From Chthonomonas calidirosea (GTDB taxonomy: Bacteria > Armatimonadota > Fimbriimonadia > Fimbriimonadales > Fimbriimonadaceae), in assembly GCA_945882415.1 (NCBI GenBank), contig CAMCWC010000007.1, forward strand, positions 110,915 to 174,914: a stretch of 64,000 bases of DNA, in the 5' to 3' direction. The notes under the pieces were generated by a model. That model was not told the DNA's origin. It worked only from the letters and a program-made list of their open reading frames with translations, and did not search any database. Made by a program: the position numbers and the translations under genes. This document shows positions 15,669 to 23,660 of this stretch, in pieces (position 1 is the stretch's first letter; the number at the start of each line of letters is the position of its first letter).

Positions 15669-17603
15669 ATGAGCTCGCCTCCGAGCACACTCGGCCAGTA
15701 CCAAGTCATTCGGGAAATCGCAAGATCGAACGACATCGTTTATGAGGGTTACGATCCCCTGATGAACCGTCGCGTCGCGATCAAAGAATTGGCGATGCCG
15801 ACCGGTGCGAGCACTCAGCAGCAAGAAGAGCGCCTACAACGATTCCGACGAGAAGCCCAAGCCGCCGGAACCCTAAACCATCCGAACATCATGACGGTGT
15901 ACTCCTTCGCGGAGGATGCCGGCCGAACCTTCATGGCAATGGAGTTTCTGGACGGGCACACCCTCCGAAACGAAATCGATACCAAGGGCATCATCCCGAT
16001 GAACGAGGCGATCCGCATCGCCACCGACATCCTCCACGGCCTCGCCCACGCCCACAAAAAAGGCGTCATCCACCGAGACATCAAGCCGGAGAACATCCAG
16101 ATCCTCTCCACCGGCGAGATCAAAATCACCGACTTCGGCATCGCCCGCCTCACCTTCCAGCCGAACCTCACGATGGACGGCCAGGTCTTCGGCACTCCGA
16201 GCTACATGAGCCCGGAACAGGTGGTCGGAAAAGACATCGATGCCCGATCCGACGTGTTCAGCCTCGGCGTTGTGCTGTACGAAATGATCGCCGGCCAAAA
16301 GCCGTTTGCGGGCGACTCCGTCGTCAGCATCACCTACGCGATCATGAACAAGGAGCCGGTTCAGCCATCGCAAATGCCTTACCGGCTTTGGCAAACCGTT
16401 CAGCGCGCCCTAGAAAAAGCTCCCGTCGCCCGATGGGACAGCGCCGATGCCTTCATCGTTGCCATCGAAGAGGCAATGCAAAGCGGAACGGTTGACCCAA
16501 GCAACAACCCGTACCTCCAGCACGGCCTTTCCCCATCAACGTCTTCATTCTCCGTTCCCCCTCCCGTCATCGGCGTGCCCAATCCGTACGCCCAGAATCC
16601 GCATCCGGTACACACGCCCGGCATCGTGAATCAGCCGTACAACCCGGTCCAACCACAAAATCCGTACGCCGCCGCGCCACCCCTCGGCGGATACACCCAG
16701 CAGCCCTACGGTGCTGCCCCCTATCCCGGCGCAAACTACCCAGGTGCCAACAGCTATCCCGGCGCAACTTATCCCGGCGCAACGTACCCAGGCGCCCCAT
16801 ATCCGAACGCCAGCTATCCGGGCCAAACCCAAACGCCCTACGGCCAAACGTCCATGCCCCCGCCCGGGCCGCTGCCGACCTACTTCCCGCCGCCGCCACG
16901 CAAGCCGCTAGTAAGCCCAGAAACCGCCGCCTTCTTTAAGCGCCTCTTCCTGACCTTCCTACTGGTCGGAACCGTACTCGCCCTAGTCACCGTCGCCGTG
17001 CAAGCCATCGCGACCGCGTGGCAGCGCTACGCCGCCGAAGACCAAGACCGACAGCTCATCGTCCAAGCCCGCCAGCAAGACGCCCGAATCCCGGTCGAAG
17101 AGCGAATCCAAACCCTGGAAGGACTCCGCGGCCGCGTGCAAAGCGACACGATGAAGGACGAAATCAAGCGAAACCTCGCCGTCCTTTACGAAGAGCTCGG
17201 ACGCAAGCACATCGCTAACAATCAGGACCCGCAGGCCGAATCTGCCTACATCCGTGCCAGCGCGCTGGACAAGAACAATTCTGCCCTAGCCTCAAACCTC
17301 GCGAGCCTCTACCAAACGCGCGCCCTTGCCGAGCCTCAGCCGAACCAGCGAATCCTGCTACTCAACCAATCGGGAGAGCAGTGGGAGATCGCCGGAAAGG
17401 CCGAACGAGACTCCCAAAAGCGAACCGAGTACTTGAATCAGGCCGCCCTCGTGTACTTCACCGCCGCCACCGAAACCAAAAACCTCGGCGACCCCAGCCA
17501 GTACTCGCGCGCACGGCAAACCCTCTATGCCGCCCAGCGCGTGGTAACGCCCCAAAGCGACCTAGCCGGCCAAATCCAGTCGCTCCTCACTACGCTCCAG
17601 TAA
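15669..17603 (+). CDS. Membrane Ser/Thr protein kinase with TPR-like sensor tail
   Basis: The 644-residue product is a Hanks-type kinase (about 10-270) with Lys39 in VAIKELAMP, HRDIKPEN (His135, Asp137), DFG (Asp155) and GTPSYMSPEQ. It has a proline/glycine-rich linker with YPGA repeats (to about 400), one membrane helix (425-448) and a helical C-terminal domain that looks TPR-like. The glycine-rich loop is replaced by IARSNDIVY, with no glycine. Kinases of this layout phosphorylate cytosolic targets in response to a periplasmic signal. The ribosome site GAGAG precedes the ATG. The catalytic residues suggest activity despite the odd loop. Confidence 0.9.
   Translation: MSSPPSTLGQYQVIREIARSNDIVYEGYDPLMNRRVAIKELAMPTGASTQQQEERLQRFRREAQAAGTLNHPNIMTVYSFAEDAGRTFMAMEFLDGHTLRNEIDTKGIIPMNEAIRIATDILHGLAHAHKKGVIHRDIKPENIQILSTGEIKITDFGIARLTFQPNLTMDGQVFGTPSYMSPEQVVGKDIDARSDVFSLGVVLYEMIAGQKPFAGDSVVSITYAIMNKEPVQPSQMPYRLWQTVQRALEKAPVARWDSADAFIVAIEEAMQSGTVDPSNNPYLQHGLSPSTSSFSVPPPVIGVPNPYAQNPHPVHTPGIVNQPYNPVQPQNPYAAAPPLGGYTQQPYGAAPYPGANYPGANSYPGATYPGATYPGAPYPNASYPGQTQTPYGQTSMPPPGPLPTYFPPPPRKPLVSPETAAFFKRLFLTFLLVGTVLALVTVAVQAIATAWQRYAAEDQDRQLIVQARQQDARIPVEERIQTLEGLRGRVQSDTMKDEIKRNLAVLYEELGRKHIANNQDPQAESAYIRASALDKNNSALASNLASLYQTRALAEPQPNQRILLLNQSGEQWEIAGKAERDSQKRTEYLNQAALVYFTAATETKNLGDPSQYSRARQTLYAAQRVVTPQSDLAGQIQSLLTTLQ
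16729..16830 (+). repeat. Coding repeat, YPGA units in kinase linker
   Basis: About seven degenerate repeats of a TA(C/T)CC(A/C)GG(C/T)GC-type unit encode YPGA, NYPGA, SYPGA, TYPGA and APYPN. Short in-frame repeats like this can vary in number and change linker length between cell wall and membrane. Confidence 0.7.
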
Positions 17604-17608
17604 AGGAA

Positions 17609-18388
17609 CTAGCCCGCCGACCGCGTTAACGCGCCGTCGACCAGCAAGTTCACGCCCGAGATGTAGCCGCTGTCCTTTCCGCACAGCATCACAATCGGCG
17701 CCGCGATCTCCCTCGGGTCCGCAAGCCGTCCCATCGGAACCTCTGCCGCCTGCTTCTCGAGCGCCTCTTCCGGCGTAATGTTCTCCCGTTTCGCCCGAAC
17801 ATCAGCCAAGTGCCGCTGCCGATCCGTTAAGGTATGACCCGGCAAAACTGCATTAACCGTGACACCGGCAGGTGCCAACTGCCGAGCCTGCAGCCGAGTC
17901 AAGTTCATCAGCCCGCCACGTAGAGTGCTCGAGACGGCGAGAATGTCCGAGGCCTCCTTGGCCACCAACGAAGTCACGTGAACAATCCGTCCCCACTTCG
18001 CCTCCACCATCCCCGGTGAGACCAAGTTCACGAGCCGCACTACGTTCATCAACGTCGACTCGAACCCACTCTGCCACTGCTCCTCGCTCAAATCCGACAA
18101 CAATCCCGCCGGCGGACCGCCCGTATTCGTGATCAAAATCTCCGGCGTGCCGAGGTCTTGCTGAGTCTGTTCCAACCACCAAGCCAAGTCCTCCGCATCC
18201 GCCACGTCCACAACATAAGACCGCGACTCGCCCTGAATCTCCGCCTCCGCAGCCTCAAGCGTCTCCTCGGTCCGGCCACAAATCGAAACCCGGCAACCTT
18301 CCTCCGCCAGCAGCTTCGCCGTCGCCAGCCCAATGCCCTTACTCGCCGCCGCGACCATCGCAACCTTTCCTGCAATCCCTAGATTCAT
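17609..18388 (-). CDS. SDR-family oxidoreductase without canonical YxxxK
   Basis: The start at the ATG at 18388 gives MNLGIAGKVAMVAAASKGIG and 259 residues; the longer frame to 18541 is not supported. The nucleotide motif is AAASKGIG (a GxxxGxG variant), followed by CGRTEETLEAA, VDVADAEDL and ITNTGGPPAG. Where classical SDRs have YxxxK, the sequence reads ILAVSSTLRGGLMNL, so the catalytic Tyr is missing. This is known in the BKR-like SDR subgroup. The reaction and substrate are unknown. It converges on the kinase gene with 5 bases between stops. Confidence 0.8.
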   Translation of the reverse strand: MNLGIAGKVAMVAAASKGIGLATAKLLAEEGCRVSICGRTEETLEAAEAEIQGESRSYVVDVADAEDLAWWLEQTQQDLGTPEILITNTGGPPAGLLSDLSEEQWQSGFESTLMNVVRLVNLVSPGMVEAKWGRIVHVTSLVAKEASDILAVSSTLRGGLMNLTRLQARQLAPAGVTVNAVLPGHTLTDRQRHLADVRAKRENITPEEALEKQAAEVPMGRLADPREIAAPIVMLCGKDSGYISGVNLLVDGALTRSAG

Positions 18389-18419
18389 ATTCCGAGTATG
18401 ACCAGACAGACAAACAAAA

Positions 18420-18447
18420 GCGGGCCAAGCGTCTCCGCTTGGCCCGC
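18420..18447 (-). terminator. Intrinsic terminator of the barrel gene
   Basis: A 12-bp perfect stem (18420-18431 with 18436-18447, loop TCTC) is followed on the minus strand by TTTTGTTTG. It lies just after the stop of the outer membrane protein gene at 18465. Confidence 0.85.
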
Positions 18448-18464
18448 ACTCTGCTAACGAAAAG

Positions 18465-19142
18465 TTAGAACCGGAAGCCGACGGTAAGGCTGACCGAATC
18501 GGTCGAAACGCCGTCCACCTTTGGACCAAAGTTGAGCGCAAGCTCAGCCGAAGTCAGCGGGTTGAACTTGTAGCCCGCAAGCACGCGACCACCGATCGTG
18601 AACCGAGTCTCATCGGCCATTCGGCTACCGTTAGCATTAAATCGGACAGGATTGGCAGCCGCATTGCCGCCGCTTCCACCACCGTTGCCGCCGCCACCAC
18701 CGGGGTTTGCAACTGGCGAACCATATCGGCCCTTAACTCGGACCAACTGTACGCCCGCGCCGTATCCAGCATAAAAGCCGCGATCGGTTCCGCCGGCTGC
18801 ATCCAGAAGAACGCGCTCAACGAACTGAACGCCGAACACATCGCCGGTGCCCGAGCTGTTGCCCCGGTTAATTCGTCCCGTAAACTCAACAAAGGACTGA
18901 GCGTTGGACTTGAAAAGCCCCCCAACGTTCAGCTGTCGGCCGATGCCGAACTCAATCCCGTTCTGGCTCGTGAGGTCTCGACCGGTCGTAGCCGTAAGGC
19001 TGTTGAATCCGAATCGAACGAGCCACGGCTTTTCTACGGCAGCCTGAACGGCGGTAGGTGTCACTTCGGTTGCGCCGGCAACGGCTCCCAAGACAAGGGC
19101 GAGCGCACTAACGGCGAGTGCTCGGTTAAGGTTATTTTGCAT
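18465..19142 (-). CDS. Outer membrane beta-barrel protein
   Basis: The 225-residue product has a signal peptide (MQNNLNRALAVSALALVLGAVAGA), alternating amphipathic strands and a C-terminal VSLTVGFRF ending in Phe, the usual BAM recognition signature. A long glycine-rich loop (NPGGGGGNGGGSGG) lies around residues 145-165. The size fits an 8- to 10-strand barrel such as OmpA/OmpW-like porins. The cargo is unknown. The barrel implies a diderm host. The gene is monocistronic with its own terminator. Confidence 0.75.
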   Translation of the reverse strand: MQNNLNRALAVSALALVLGAVAGATEVTPTAVQAAVEKPWLVRFGFNSLTATTGRDLTSQNGIEFGIGRQLNVGGLFKSNAQSFVEFTGRINRGNSSGTGDVFGVQFVERVLLDAAGGTDRGFYAGYGAGVQLVRVKGRYGSPVANPGGGGGNGGGSGGNAAANPVRFNANGSRMADETRFTIGGRVLAGYKFNPLTSAELALNFGPKVDGVSTDSVSLTVGFRF

Positions 19143-19193
19143 TGGATTGTTCCTACCAATCAGGTTCTAAGTTGCCTGATCAGAGATCGACAC

Positions 19194-20858
19194 TCAGTAT
19201 ATGTCTGTCGAAAAATTTATGCCACCGTTTTTGATCAGCACGTGAACCAGGTACCTAGCGTCGCTGTCCGAGAGCGCGTGCGTACGAGCCACCGCCGCCA
19301 CGACCGAACCGAAAGTCGCCCCGGCTTTGCTCACCGCCTCAAGAGCCGTAGCCACCGCCGCCGTCTCAATCACCGGCGCCATCTCGTTGTAAAAAGAAAT
19401 CGGCACTCCGCGCTTCGCGGCCTTCCCGTTCAGCCCCAATTCCAACTTCCGATCGTCCTGAATCCGCCAAGTCGAGTAACCACCAAACGACTGCGCGTAA
19501 GGCGGAATCGGACTCCATCGATCCACCGCCTCTCGTCGCGCGACTCTCGATTCCGCCGACTCAGCCTGCGCAATCGATAACAATTCGAAAGAAAGCTCAA
19601 CAAATCGCTCATAAACCGGCTTCATCGCAAACCGATCTGCCGACTTCCGCGCCCCATCCCCCAGCATCGACCGAAGCTCCGGATGCGTCAACATCTGCCG
19701 CATCGCCGCACTCAGTGCCACTTCATCAATCACTGCCGACTGGCTGAACAACATATAGTTCGTGTCCAAATCCAGCAAAGGCGAAACCGCCGAAACCCGA
19801 TCAAGCTGCTCGCAGAAGTAAATCGGCACCAAGAGCCCGTTCTCCCCGTGCCGCACAATATCCCGCGCGCCGTCCCAATCTGTCGAAATCACCGGCAACC
19901 CGCTCGCAATCGCCTCGACCAGCACATTCCCAAATGCCTCCTGAATCGTGTCGCTCGGGAACAAGAATGCATCCGCCGCCTGATACGGTAAGTGCCGGAA
20001 GGTCAACGGAATTGCCCCTTCAAACCGAACTTGCCCGCTAATCCCCAACTCCGCCGCAATCGATCGCAAGTGGTCAACGTAGCCCGGCGCGTTCTCTTTG
20101 CCCGCAATGAGCAGAACGGCATCCTGAACCTTCGCCGCCGCAAAAGCCCGCAAAACTGGAATCAAGTCCGACTTTGCATGGGGCGAAATCCGCCCGAAGT
20201 ACAGCAGCGTCGGCGCATCCGCCGGAATCCGAAATGCCGCCTTCGCCTGCGCCCGAAGCTCGGCCGTCGCGGGCTGAAACTGGTCCAAATCCACCCCGTT
20301 CGGCACCGTCTCCATTCGGCAAGGAACCTCTGCCCCCGGCACCAACGCCCGGAAAGACGCCTCATAAGCCGCCGTCGTAAAGCTGCTTGGCGAAACCACC
20401 GCGTCAAACTCCACCCGCCCCGCCTCGGCCAATCGCTGCAAAGGTCCCCAAACTTCTTTGATCCCGTGCGAACTACTGGTGCAATAAATCGCCGTCGGCC
20501 CGACCGCAAACCGATCTCGCAAAGCCCGTTCCCGCGCCAAATTCACCGGGTCAAAACAGTGGTGAATCCGCGGATGCGGGTCCTTCCAAACCAGCGGCAA
20601 GCTCGTAAACGGATAAAACCGCAGCACCCCCTGCCCCCGCCGATGCGCCGGCAAGACGTTGTTCGCAATCTCCAGCAGCTTCCCCGGCTCCGAAACCACC
20701 AGCGGATGCACAAAAACCTCCAGCGCCTCAACCCGCTCGTCATGCAGAATCCGCCGAAACCGATCCGGAAACTTAACCGCCGGCCCCACAAAGTTGGCCC
20801 CCTGCGCCGGGTCCAAAAATTCTAGGTTCTCCAAAATAATGGAAACAATCGGCCGCAT
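19194..20858 (-). CDS. Glycosyltransferase, GT-B fold (family 4 type)
   Basis: The ATG at 20858 ([17 protein letters not shown]) is the first plausible start; the longer frame reaches the tRNA promoter. The product is 554 residues. The GT-B C-terminal half is clear: [63 protein letters not shown] and GENGLLVPI. The EAFG and EA residues match the nucleotide-sugar site of GT4 retaining enzymes. A C-terminal extension of about 120 residues is not part of that fold. The acceptor is unknown; envelope polysaccharide is likely. Confidence 0.8.
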   Translation of the reverse strand: MRPIVSIILENLEFLDPAQGANFVGPAVKFPDRFRRILHDERVEALEVFVHPLVVSEPGKLLEIANNVLPAHRRGQGVLRFYPFTSLPLVWKDPHPRIHHCFDPVNLARERALRDRFAVGPTAIYCTSSSHGIKEVWGPLQRLAEAGRVEFDAVVSPSSFTTAAYEASFRALVPGAEVPCRMETVPNGVDLDQFQPATAELRAQAKAAFRIPADAPTLLYFGRISPHAKSDLIPVLRAFAAAKVQDAVLLIAGKENAPGYVDHLRSIAAELGISGQVRFEGAIPLTFRHLPYQAADAFLFPSDTIQEAFGNVLVEAIASGLPVISTDWDGARDIVRHGENGLLVPIYFCEQLDRVSAVSPLLDLDTNYMLFSQSAVIDEVALSAAMRQMLTHPELRSMLGDGARKSADRFAMKPVYERFVELSFELLSIAQAESAESRVARREAVDRWSPIPPYAQSFGGYSTWRIQDDRKLELGLNGKAAKRGVPISFYNEMAPVIETAAVATALEAVSKAGATFGSVVAAVARTHALSDSDARYLVHVLIKNGGINFSTDIY

Positions 20859-20908
20859 CACCCTACAATACTTCCCTAACGTTTGCCAGTAAAATAAAAG
20901 CCAACCGG

Positions 20909-20993
20909 GGAGAGGTGGTAGAGCGGTTGATTGCACCTGTCTTGAAAACAGGAGTGCCGAAAGGCATCAGGGGTTCGAATCCCCTCCTCTCCT
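20909..20993 (+). tRNA. tRNA-Ser (UGA), class II
   Basis: The acceptor GGAGAGG (20909-20915) pairs with CCTCTCC (20986-20992). The anticodon arm is CCTGT-CTTGAAA-ACAGG with anticodon TGA, the variable arm AGTGCCGAAAGGCATC forms its own stem, and the T arm is AGGGG-TTCGAAT-CCCCT. This is a complete class II serine tRNA. CCA is not encoded. The next base after the acceptor is T, not the usual serine discriminator G. An integrase gene begins 60 bases downstream, so this is the probable attachment gene. Confidence 0.95.
20969..20993 (+). other. Probable left attachment site in tRNA-Ser 3' end
   Basis: The T arm and acceptor of the tRNA lie next to a phage integrase facing it. Integrases of this type usually recombine within a tRNA 3' end and rebuild it. 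The matching right copy cannot be seen because the prophage runs past the window, so the core cannot be defined exactly. Confidence 0.5.
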
Positions 20994-21008
20994 CAGTTGC
21001 GTTCGAAA

Positions 21009-21045
21009 GCGCCATTTTGACACTCTGAAACCGAGTGTCAGGCGC
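21009..21045 (-). terminator. Inverted repeat between integrase and tRNA
   Basis: TGACACTC (21018-21025) pairs with GAGTGTCA (21033-21040). An outer GCGCC/GGCGC stem (21009-21013 with 21041-21045) extends it, with ATTT bulged. It follows the integrase stop, so it may terminate integrase transcription. A structural role in the attachment site is also possible. Confidence 0.5.
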
Positions 21046-21053
21046 ACGGACGT

Positions 21054-22091
21054 CTACCTAAATCCGAGCATTTCCGACAGGCTGGAAATCGCTTTCGCTT
21101 GTCGATCGCGAGTTATGTCCGTGTACATGAGGGACATGTCCGGCTTCACTTGGCCAAGCACGGCCGCGATTTCGATGAGGTCGTTTCCGGCCGCATAGAG
21201 CAGTCCGGCCGATCCGTGGCGAAGATCGTGGAAATGCCAATCGTTTAGGCCAAGCTCGCTCCGGAGACCGCCCCATAGCTCGGTGAGGGTGTCCGGAACC
21301 CAGGGCTCCCCGCGGTAAGTGCAGATGTGGGTCGGATGGTCGAGATTCCCGCGTTCGTCGATCTGATCGATCAGCTCTTTCGGAAGCTGGAGCGTCCTTC
21401 TGCTCTGCGTCGTTTTGAGCTCGGTCTCTTGGACTCCGTTCGGCCGAAGCGCCTGTCGTTGCCGCTGGACCCGCAGTTCCCCGCGCTGGCGGTCGAGGTC
21501 GCTCCAGTGCAAACCCGCGAGCTCGCCCCGCCGTAGACCAAGCACGGCCGCAAAAAACACGGGTGCGGAAAGGTCTGTGCCTGCGACGTGCCCAAGTAGT
21601 TTCTGCGCCTGCTCCACGGTCAGAACGCGCACTCGCTTTTCAGCTTTGGGCGGCACTTTGACGAACCGGGCGGCGTTCCGGACCAGCAGGCCCTCGGACT
21701 CGGCGCAGCGCAGGATCTGGCCAACCAGGTCCCGAATGTAGCCCGCCATCGCTGGCTGCTTTTTGTACTGAGAGACGAGGGCCTGGACATCGCCCGTAGT
21801 CAGCTCGTCTAGGCGTTTGTGGCCGATCTTGTCGCGGATGTGGTTTACGTAGACCCCGGTGTATTTCTTCTGGCTTAGCGGACGAAGGTGGGCGATCGAC
21901 GGGAACCAAAGCAGTTTGGCGACATCATGCAGCGATGCGGCTGGGGAGATCGAGGGGGTGGACATTGCCGCCAGCTTTGCCGCCAGCTCGCTCTCGGCGT
22001 CCTCCGGACTCTTTCCGTAGCCGTAGATCGTTTTCCCCGCCTGGCACTTCGCCCTCGCCATCCACCGGCCGTCTTTTCTCTGTGTCGCCAT
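21054..22091 (-). CDS. int: Phage tyrosine integrase
   Basis: The 345-residue product has an N-terminal AP2-like arm-binding region ([19 protein letters not shown]), a SAM-like core-binding domain (about 60-165) and a catalytic domain with Arg in [17 protein letters not shown] (His288, Arg291), LGQVK (Gln at the usual His position) and nucleophile Tyr323 in MYTDI. The start has a strong GGAGGAA at good spacing, located inside the overlapping excisionase frame. It should integrate the phage at the adjacent tRNA-Ser gene. Confidence 0.93.
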   Translation of the reverse strand: MATQRKDGRWMARAKCQAGKTIYGYGKSPEDAESELAAKLAAMSTPSISPAASLHDVAKLLWFPSIAHLRPLSQKKYTGVYVNHIRDKIGHKRLDELTTGDVQALVSQYKKQPAMAGYIRDLVGQILRCAESEGLLVRNAARFVKVPPKAEKRVRVLTVEQAQKLLGHVAGTDLSAPVFFAAVLGLRRGELAGLHWSDLDRQRGELRVQRQRQALRPNGVQETELKTTQSRRTLQLPKELIDQIDERGNLDHPTHICTYRGEPWVPDTLTELWGGLRSELGLNDWHFHDLRHGSAGLLYAAGNDLIEIAAVLGQVKPDMSLMYTDITRDRQAKAISSLSEMLGFR

Positions 22092-22242
22092 TTACAAATT
22101 CCTCCAGCCAACTATACGGGATCGTCTTGGTGACGGGGTGAACCTTCACGTGGCCATTCTTCACAATGCGCCGCATCGAGCTCTCGGATATCCCGAGCAG
22201 CTCGGCCGCTTCATTGATCGGATAGGCCAGCCTGGTCACCAT
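21925..22242 (-). CDS. Excisionase-like HTH protein, overlaps integrase
   Basis: The ATG at 22242 overlaps the stop of the preceding gene (TGATG). The product is 105 residues. The first 50 (LAYPINEAAELLGISESSMRRIVKNGHV and TIPYSWLEEFV) are a MerR/HTH_17 domain as in excisionases and phage directionality factors. The remaining half overlaps the integrase gene by 167 bases in another frame and is rich in G, E and R, with no domain. The HTH is complete before the overlap. It probably controls integrase direction or transcription. Confidence 0.7.
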   Translation of the reverse strand: MVTRLAYPINEAAELLGISESSMRRIVKNGHVKVHPVTKTIPYSWLEEFVNGDTEKRRPVDGEGEVPGGENDLRLRKESGGRRERAGGKAGGNVHPLDLPSRIAA

Positions 22243-22844
22243 CAAACCTCGCTTGCTTCTCCTTCTGCCTTCCTTGCTTTTCGCACAGCTTGCTCTTCCT
22301 CTTCAGTCGCCAATCGTTTCTCGCGAAGGTTCCAGCACAATCCGTGGCCTGGACAAACCGCAAAGCCGTTCTCCTCAAACGGAGCCAAGTGAATCCCTCG
22401 ATGGGGACAAACTAAAGCGTCGGTGAGCTTAACGTCTTGGTACGTACACCGCATTTCCTGCGGCCAGCTTGTGTTTTTTCTGCCTATTGGCGCTGTGTCT
22501 AAAAAGTGAGGCATTACCCGCAGGCACTTCATTGGCCGAAGGGTTATTTTCGGCTTTTCTTCCGTGTTCAGAAAATGCAGAGTCTCGACCTGAGCAAGAA
22601 CAAAGCCGTCCTTATCATAATCGGACCCTCTGTATCCGCGCTTTGACTTAAACATTCGTGCAGGCAGAAACCGGGCATCTAAATGAATATGCTCGCCTAA
22701 GCTCTTGGAGATTTCAGGGTCTTTGTGCCATCCACCTAGCACGGGAACGATCTGGCCATGTCGGTTTGTGATCGTGGGAACTAGGTACACCCTGCCCAGC
22801 ACCGGCGCGACATTAGGATCTAGCGGCTCAGCTTGCTTTCTCAT
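22242..22844 (-). CDS. Phage protein with Rieske-type [2Fe-2S] motif
   Basis: The ATG at 22844 overlaps the previous stop (ATGA), so the longer frame is not used. The 200-residue product contains C146-x-H148, 15 residues, then C164-x2-H167 (CPHRG and CPGHG), the ligand pattern of Rieske clusters. The rest (VPTITNRHGQIVPVLGGWHKDPEI; FKSKRGYRGSDYDKDGFV) is not a known oxygenase. No ferredoxin reductase or hydroxylase domain is visible. It could be an electron-transfer or redox-sensing protein in the lysogeny operon. The function is unknown. Confidence 0.65.
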   Translation of the reverse strand: MRKQAEPLDPNVAPVLGRVYLVPTITNRHGQIVPVLGGWHKDPEISKSLGEHIHLDARFLPARMFKSKRGYRGSDYDKDGFVLAQVETLHFLNTEEKPKITLRPMKCLRVMPHFLDTAPIGRKNTSWPQEMRCTYQDVKLTDALVCPHRGIHLAPFEENGFAVCPGHGLCWNLREKRLATEEEEQAVRKARKAEGEASEV

Positions 22845-23050
22845 ACCCTCGTGAGCACTCCCAACCAAATCGATTGGCTCACCTCGATCATCTCGCCGGA
22901 CGCGGTCGCAAACTGGAGGATGTTCAGCTTTTTGCTTGCGGGTCGCAGTCCGACGTAGGTGAGCACCTGGCCGCACAGGTCCGCCCGAACGCCTTTGTAG
23001 ACGTAGCGGGCGCCGAGGTCGGGGTAGGTGGTGACTTGCGCGGGCTTCAT
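22841..23050 (-). CDS. Small hypothetical phage protein
   Basis: A 69-residue protein (MKPAQVTTYPDLGARYVYKG, then YVGLRPASKKLNILQF). It ends in an ATGA overlap with the Rieske-motif gene, so it is translated as part of the leftward operon. Its beta-rich composition (YVYKGVRADL, NILQFATASGEMIEVS) suggests a small barrel domain. I recognise no family. Confidence 0.5.
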   Translation of the reverse strand: MKPAQVTTYPDLGARYVYKGVRADLCGQVLTYVGLRPASKKLNILQFATASGEMIEVSQSIWLGVLTRV

Positions 23051-23052
23051 CT

Positions 23053-23403
23053 TCAGAACTGCTTGCCGCCCTCCATCGCGCGCACTTCTCGCTTGTGATC
23101 GAGCCTGGTCTGGTTGTACGCCAGCTTCTCGAGCACGGCTCCGCCTAGGTCGTAGCCCTTCATGCCGCAGTAATCGCAGATCCGGATCAGTGCGTCGGCC
23201 ATCTCGACCTCAGCCATGCGGCGATGAGGAAGATGGTCGTCCATAAGGTTCTTGCGTTCCCCTTCCATCGCCTCGCTCAGCTCTGAGTGAATAAGCGCGA
23301 TCATGGTGCCATCTTCGCGCGGCTTGTCATGCCAGCCAGCCGCCTTCGCGTTGCCGTGGCAAGTATTTACGAGTTCGTTAATTGCGTTTTCGAGCGTGTT
23401 CAT
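23053..23403 (-). CDS. MazG-like nucleotide pyrophosphohydrolase
   Basis: A 116-residue all-alpha protein. The metal-binding pattern of MazG-like NTP-PPases is present as IALIHSELSEAMEGERK followed by AEVEMADALIRICDYCG, i.e. ExxE and ExxD helices. These enzymes hydrolyse NTPs to NMP and PPi. Phage versions are proposed to clean the nucleotide pool or lower ppGpp. It starts in an ATGA overlap with the previous gene. The substrate cannot be read from the sequence. Confidence 0.8.
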   Translation of the reverse strand: MNTLENAINELVNTCHGNAKAAGWHDKPREDGTMIALIHSELSEAMEGERKNLMDDHLPHRRMAEVEMADALIRICDYCGMKGYDLGGAVLEKLAYNQTRLDHKREVRAMEGGKQF

Positions 23404-23660
23404 GATTCCTTTTTCAGTAGATGAAACGTGTAAAAGCCGTCCGGCATGACCGTAGAAGCGATCAGCCTAAACCCTTCCGGTGCTGGCGGGTGTCCGGTGC
23501 CGACAACCATGAATTCTTCCTCCATGGGTTGCCCTGCTTCGAACCAAAGACAGAACGCATTTCTGGACGACTGGTAGCCAAAAGTGACGGGGCCTTTAGG
23601 GCCTTTGAACACCTCTCCAATCTCGGTGACCTCTTTCCGGTAGACGGTAACGCCGTTCAC
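23400..23660 (-). CDS. Small hypothetical phage protein
   Basis: The GTG at 23660 overlaps the ParB-like stop (GTGA), giving 86 residues; the upstream open frame is antisense-like noise inside parB. The sequence (MNGVTVYRKEVTEIGEVF, GYQSSRNAFCLWFEAGQPMEEEFMVVG, MPDGFYTFHLL) reads as a compact beta domain. The stop overlaps the MazG-like start. No family was recognised. Confidence 0.6.
   Translation of the reverse strand: MNGVTVYRKEVTEIGEVFKGPKGPVTFGYQSSRNAFCLWFEAGQPMEEEFMVVGTGHPPAPEGFRLIASTVMPDGFYTFHLLKKES

Noticed and set aside
19992..20825. A 277-codon plus-strand frame over the glycosyltransferase gene.
   Set aside because: Very arginine-rich shadow of a clear GT-B protein on the other strand.
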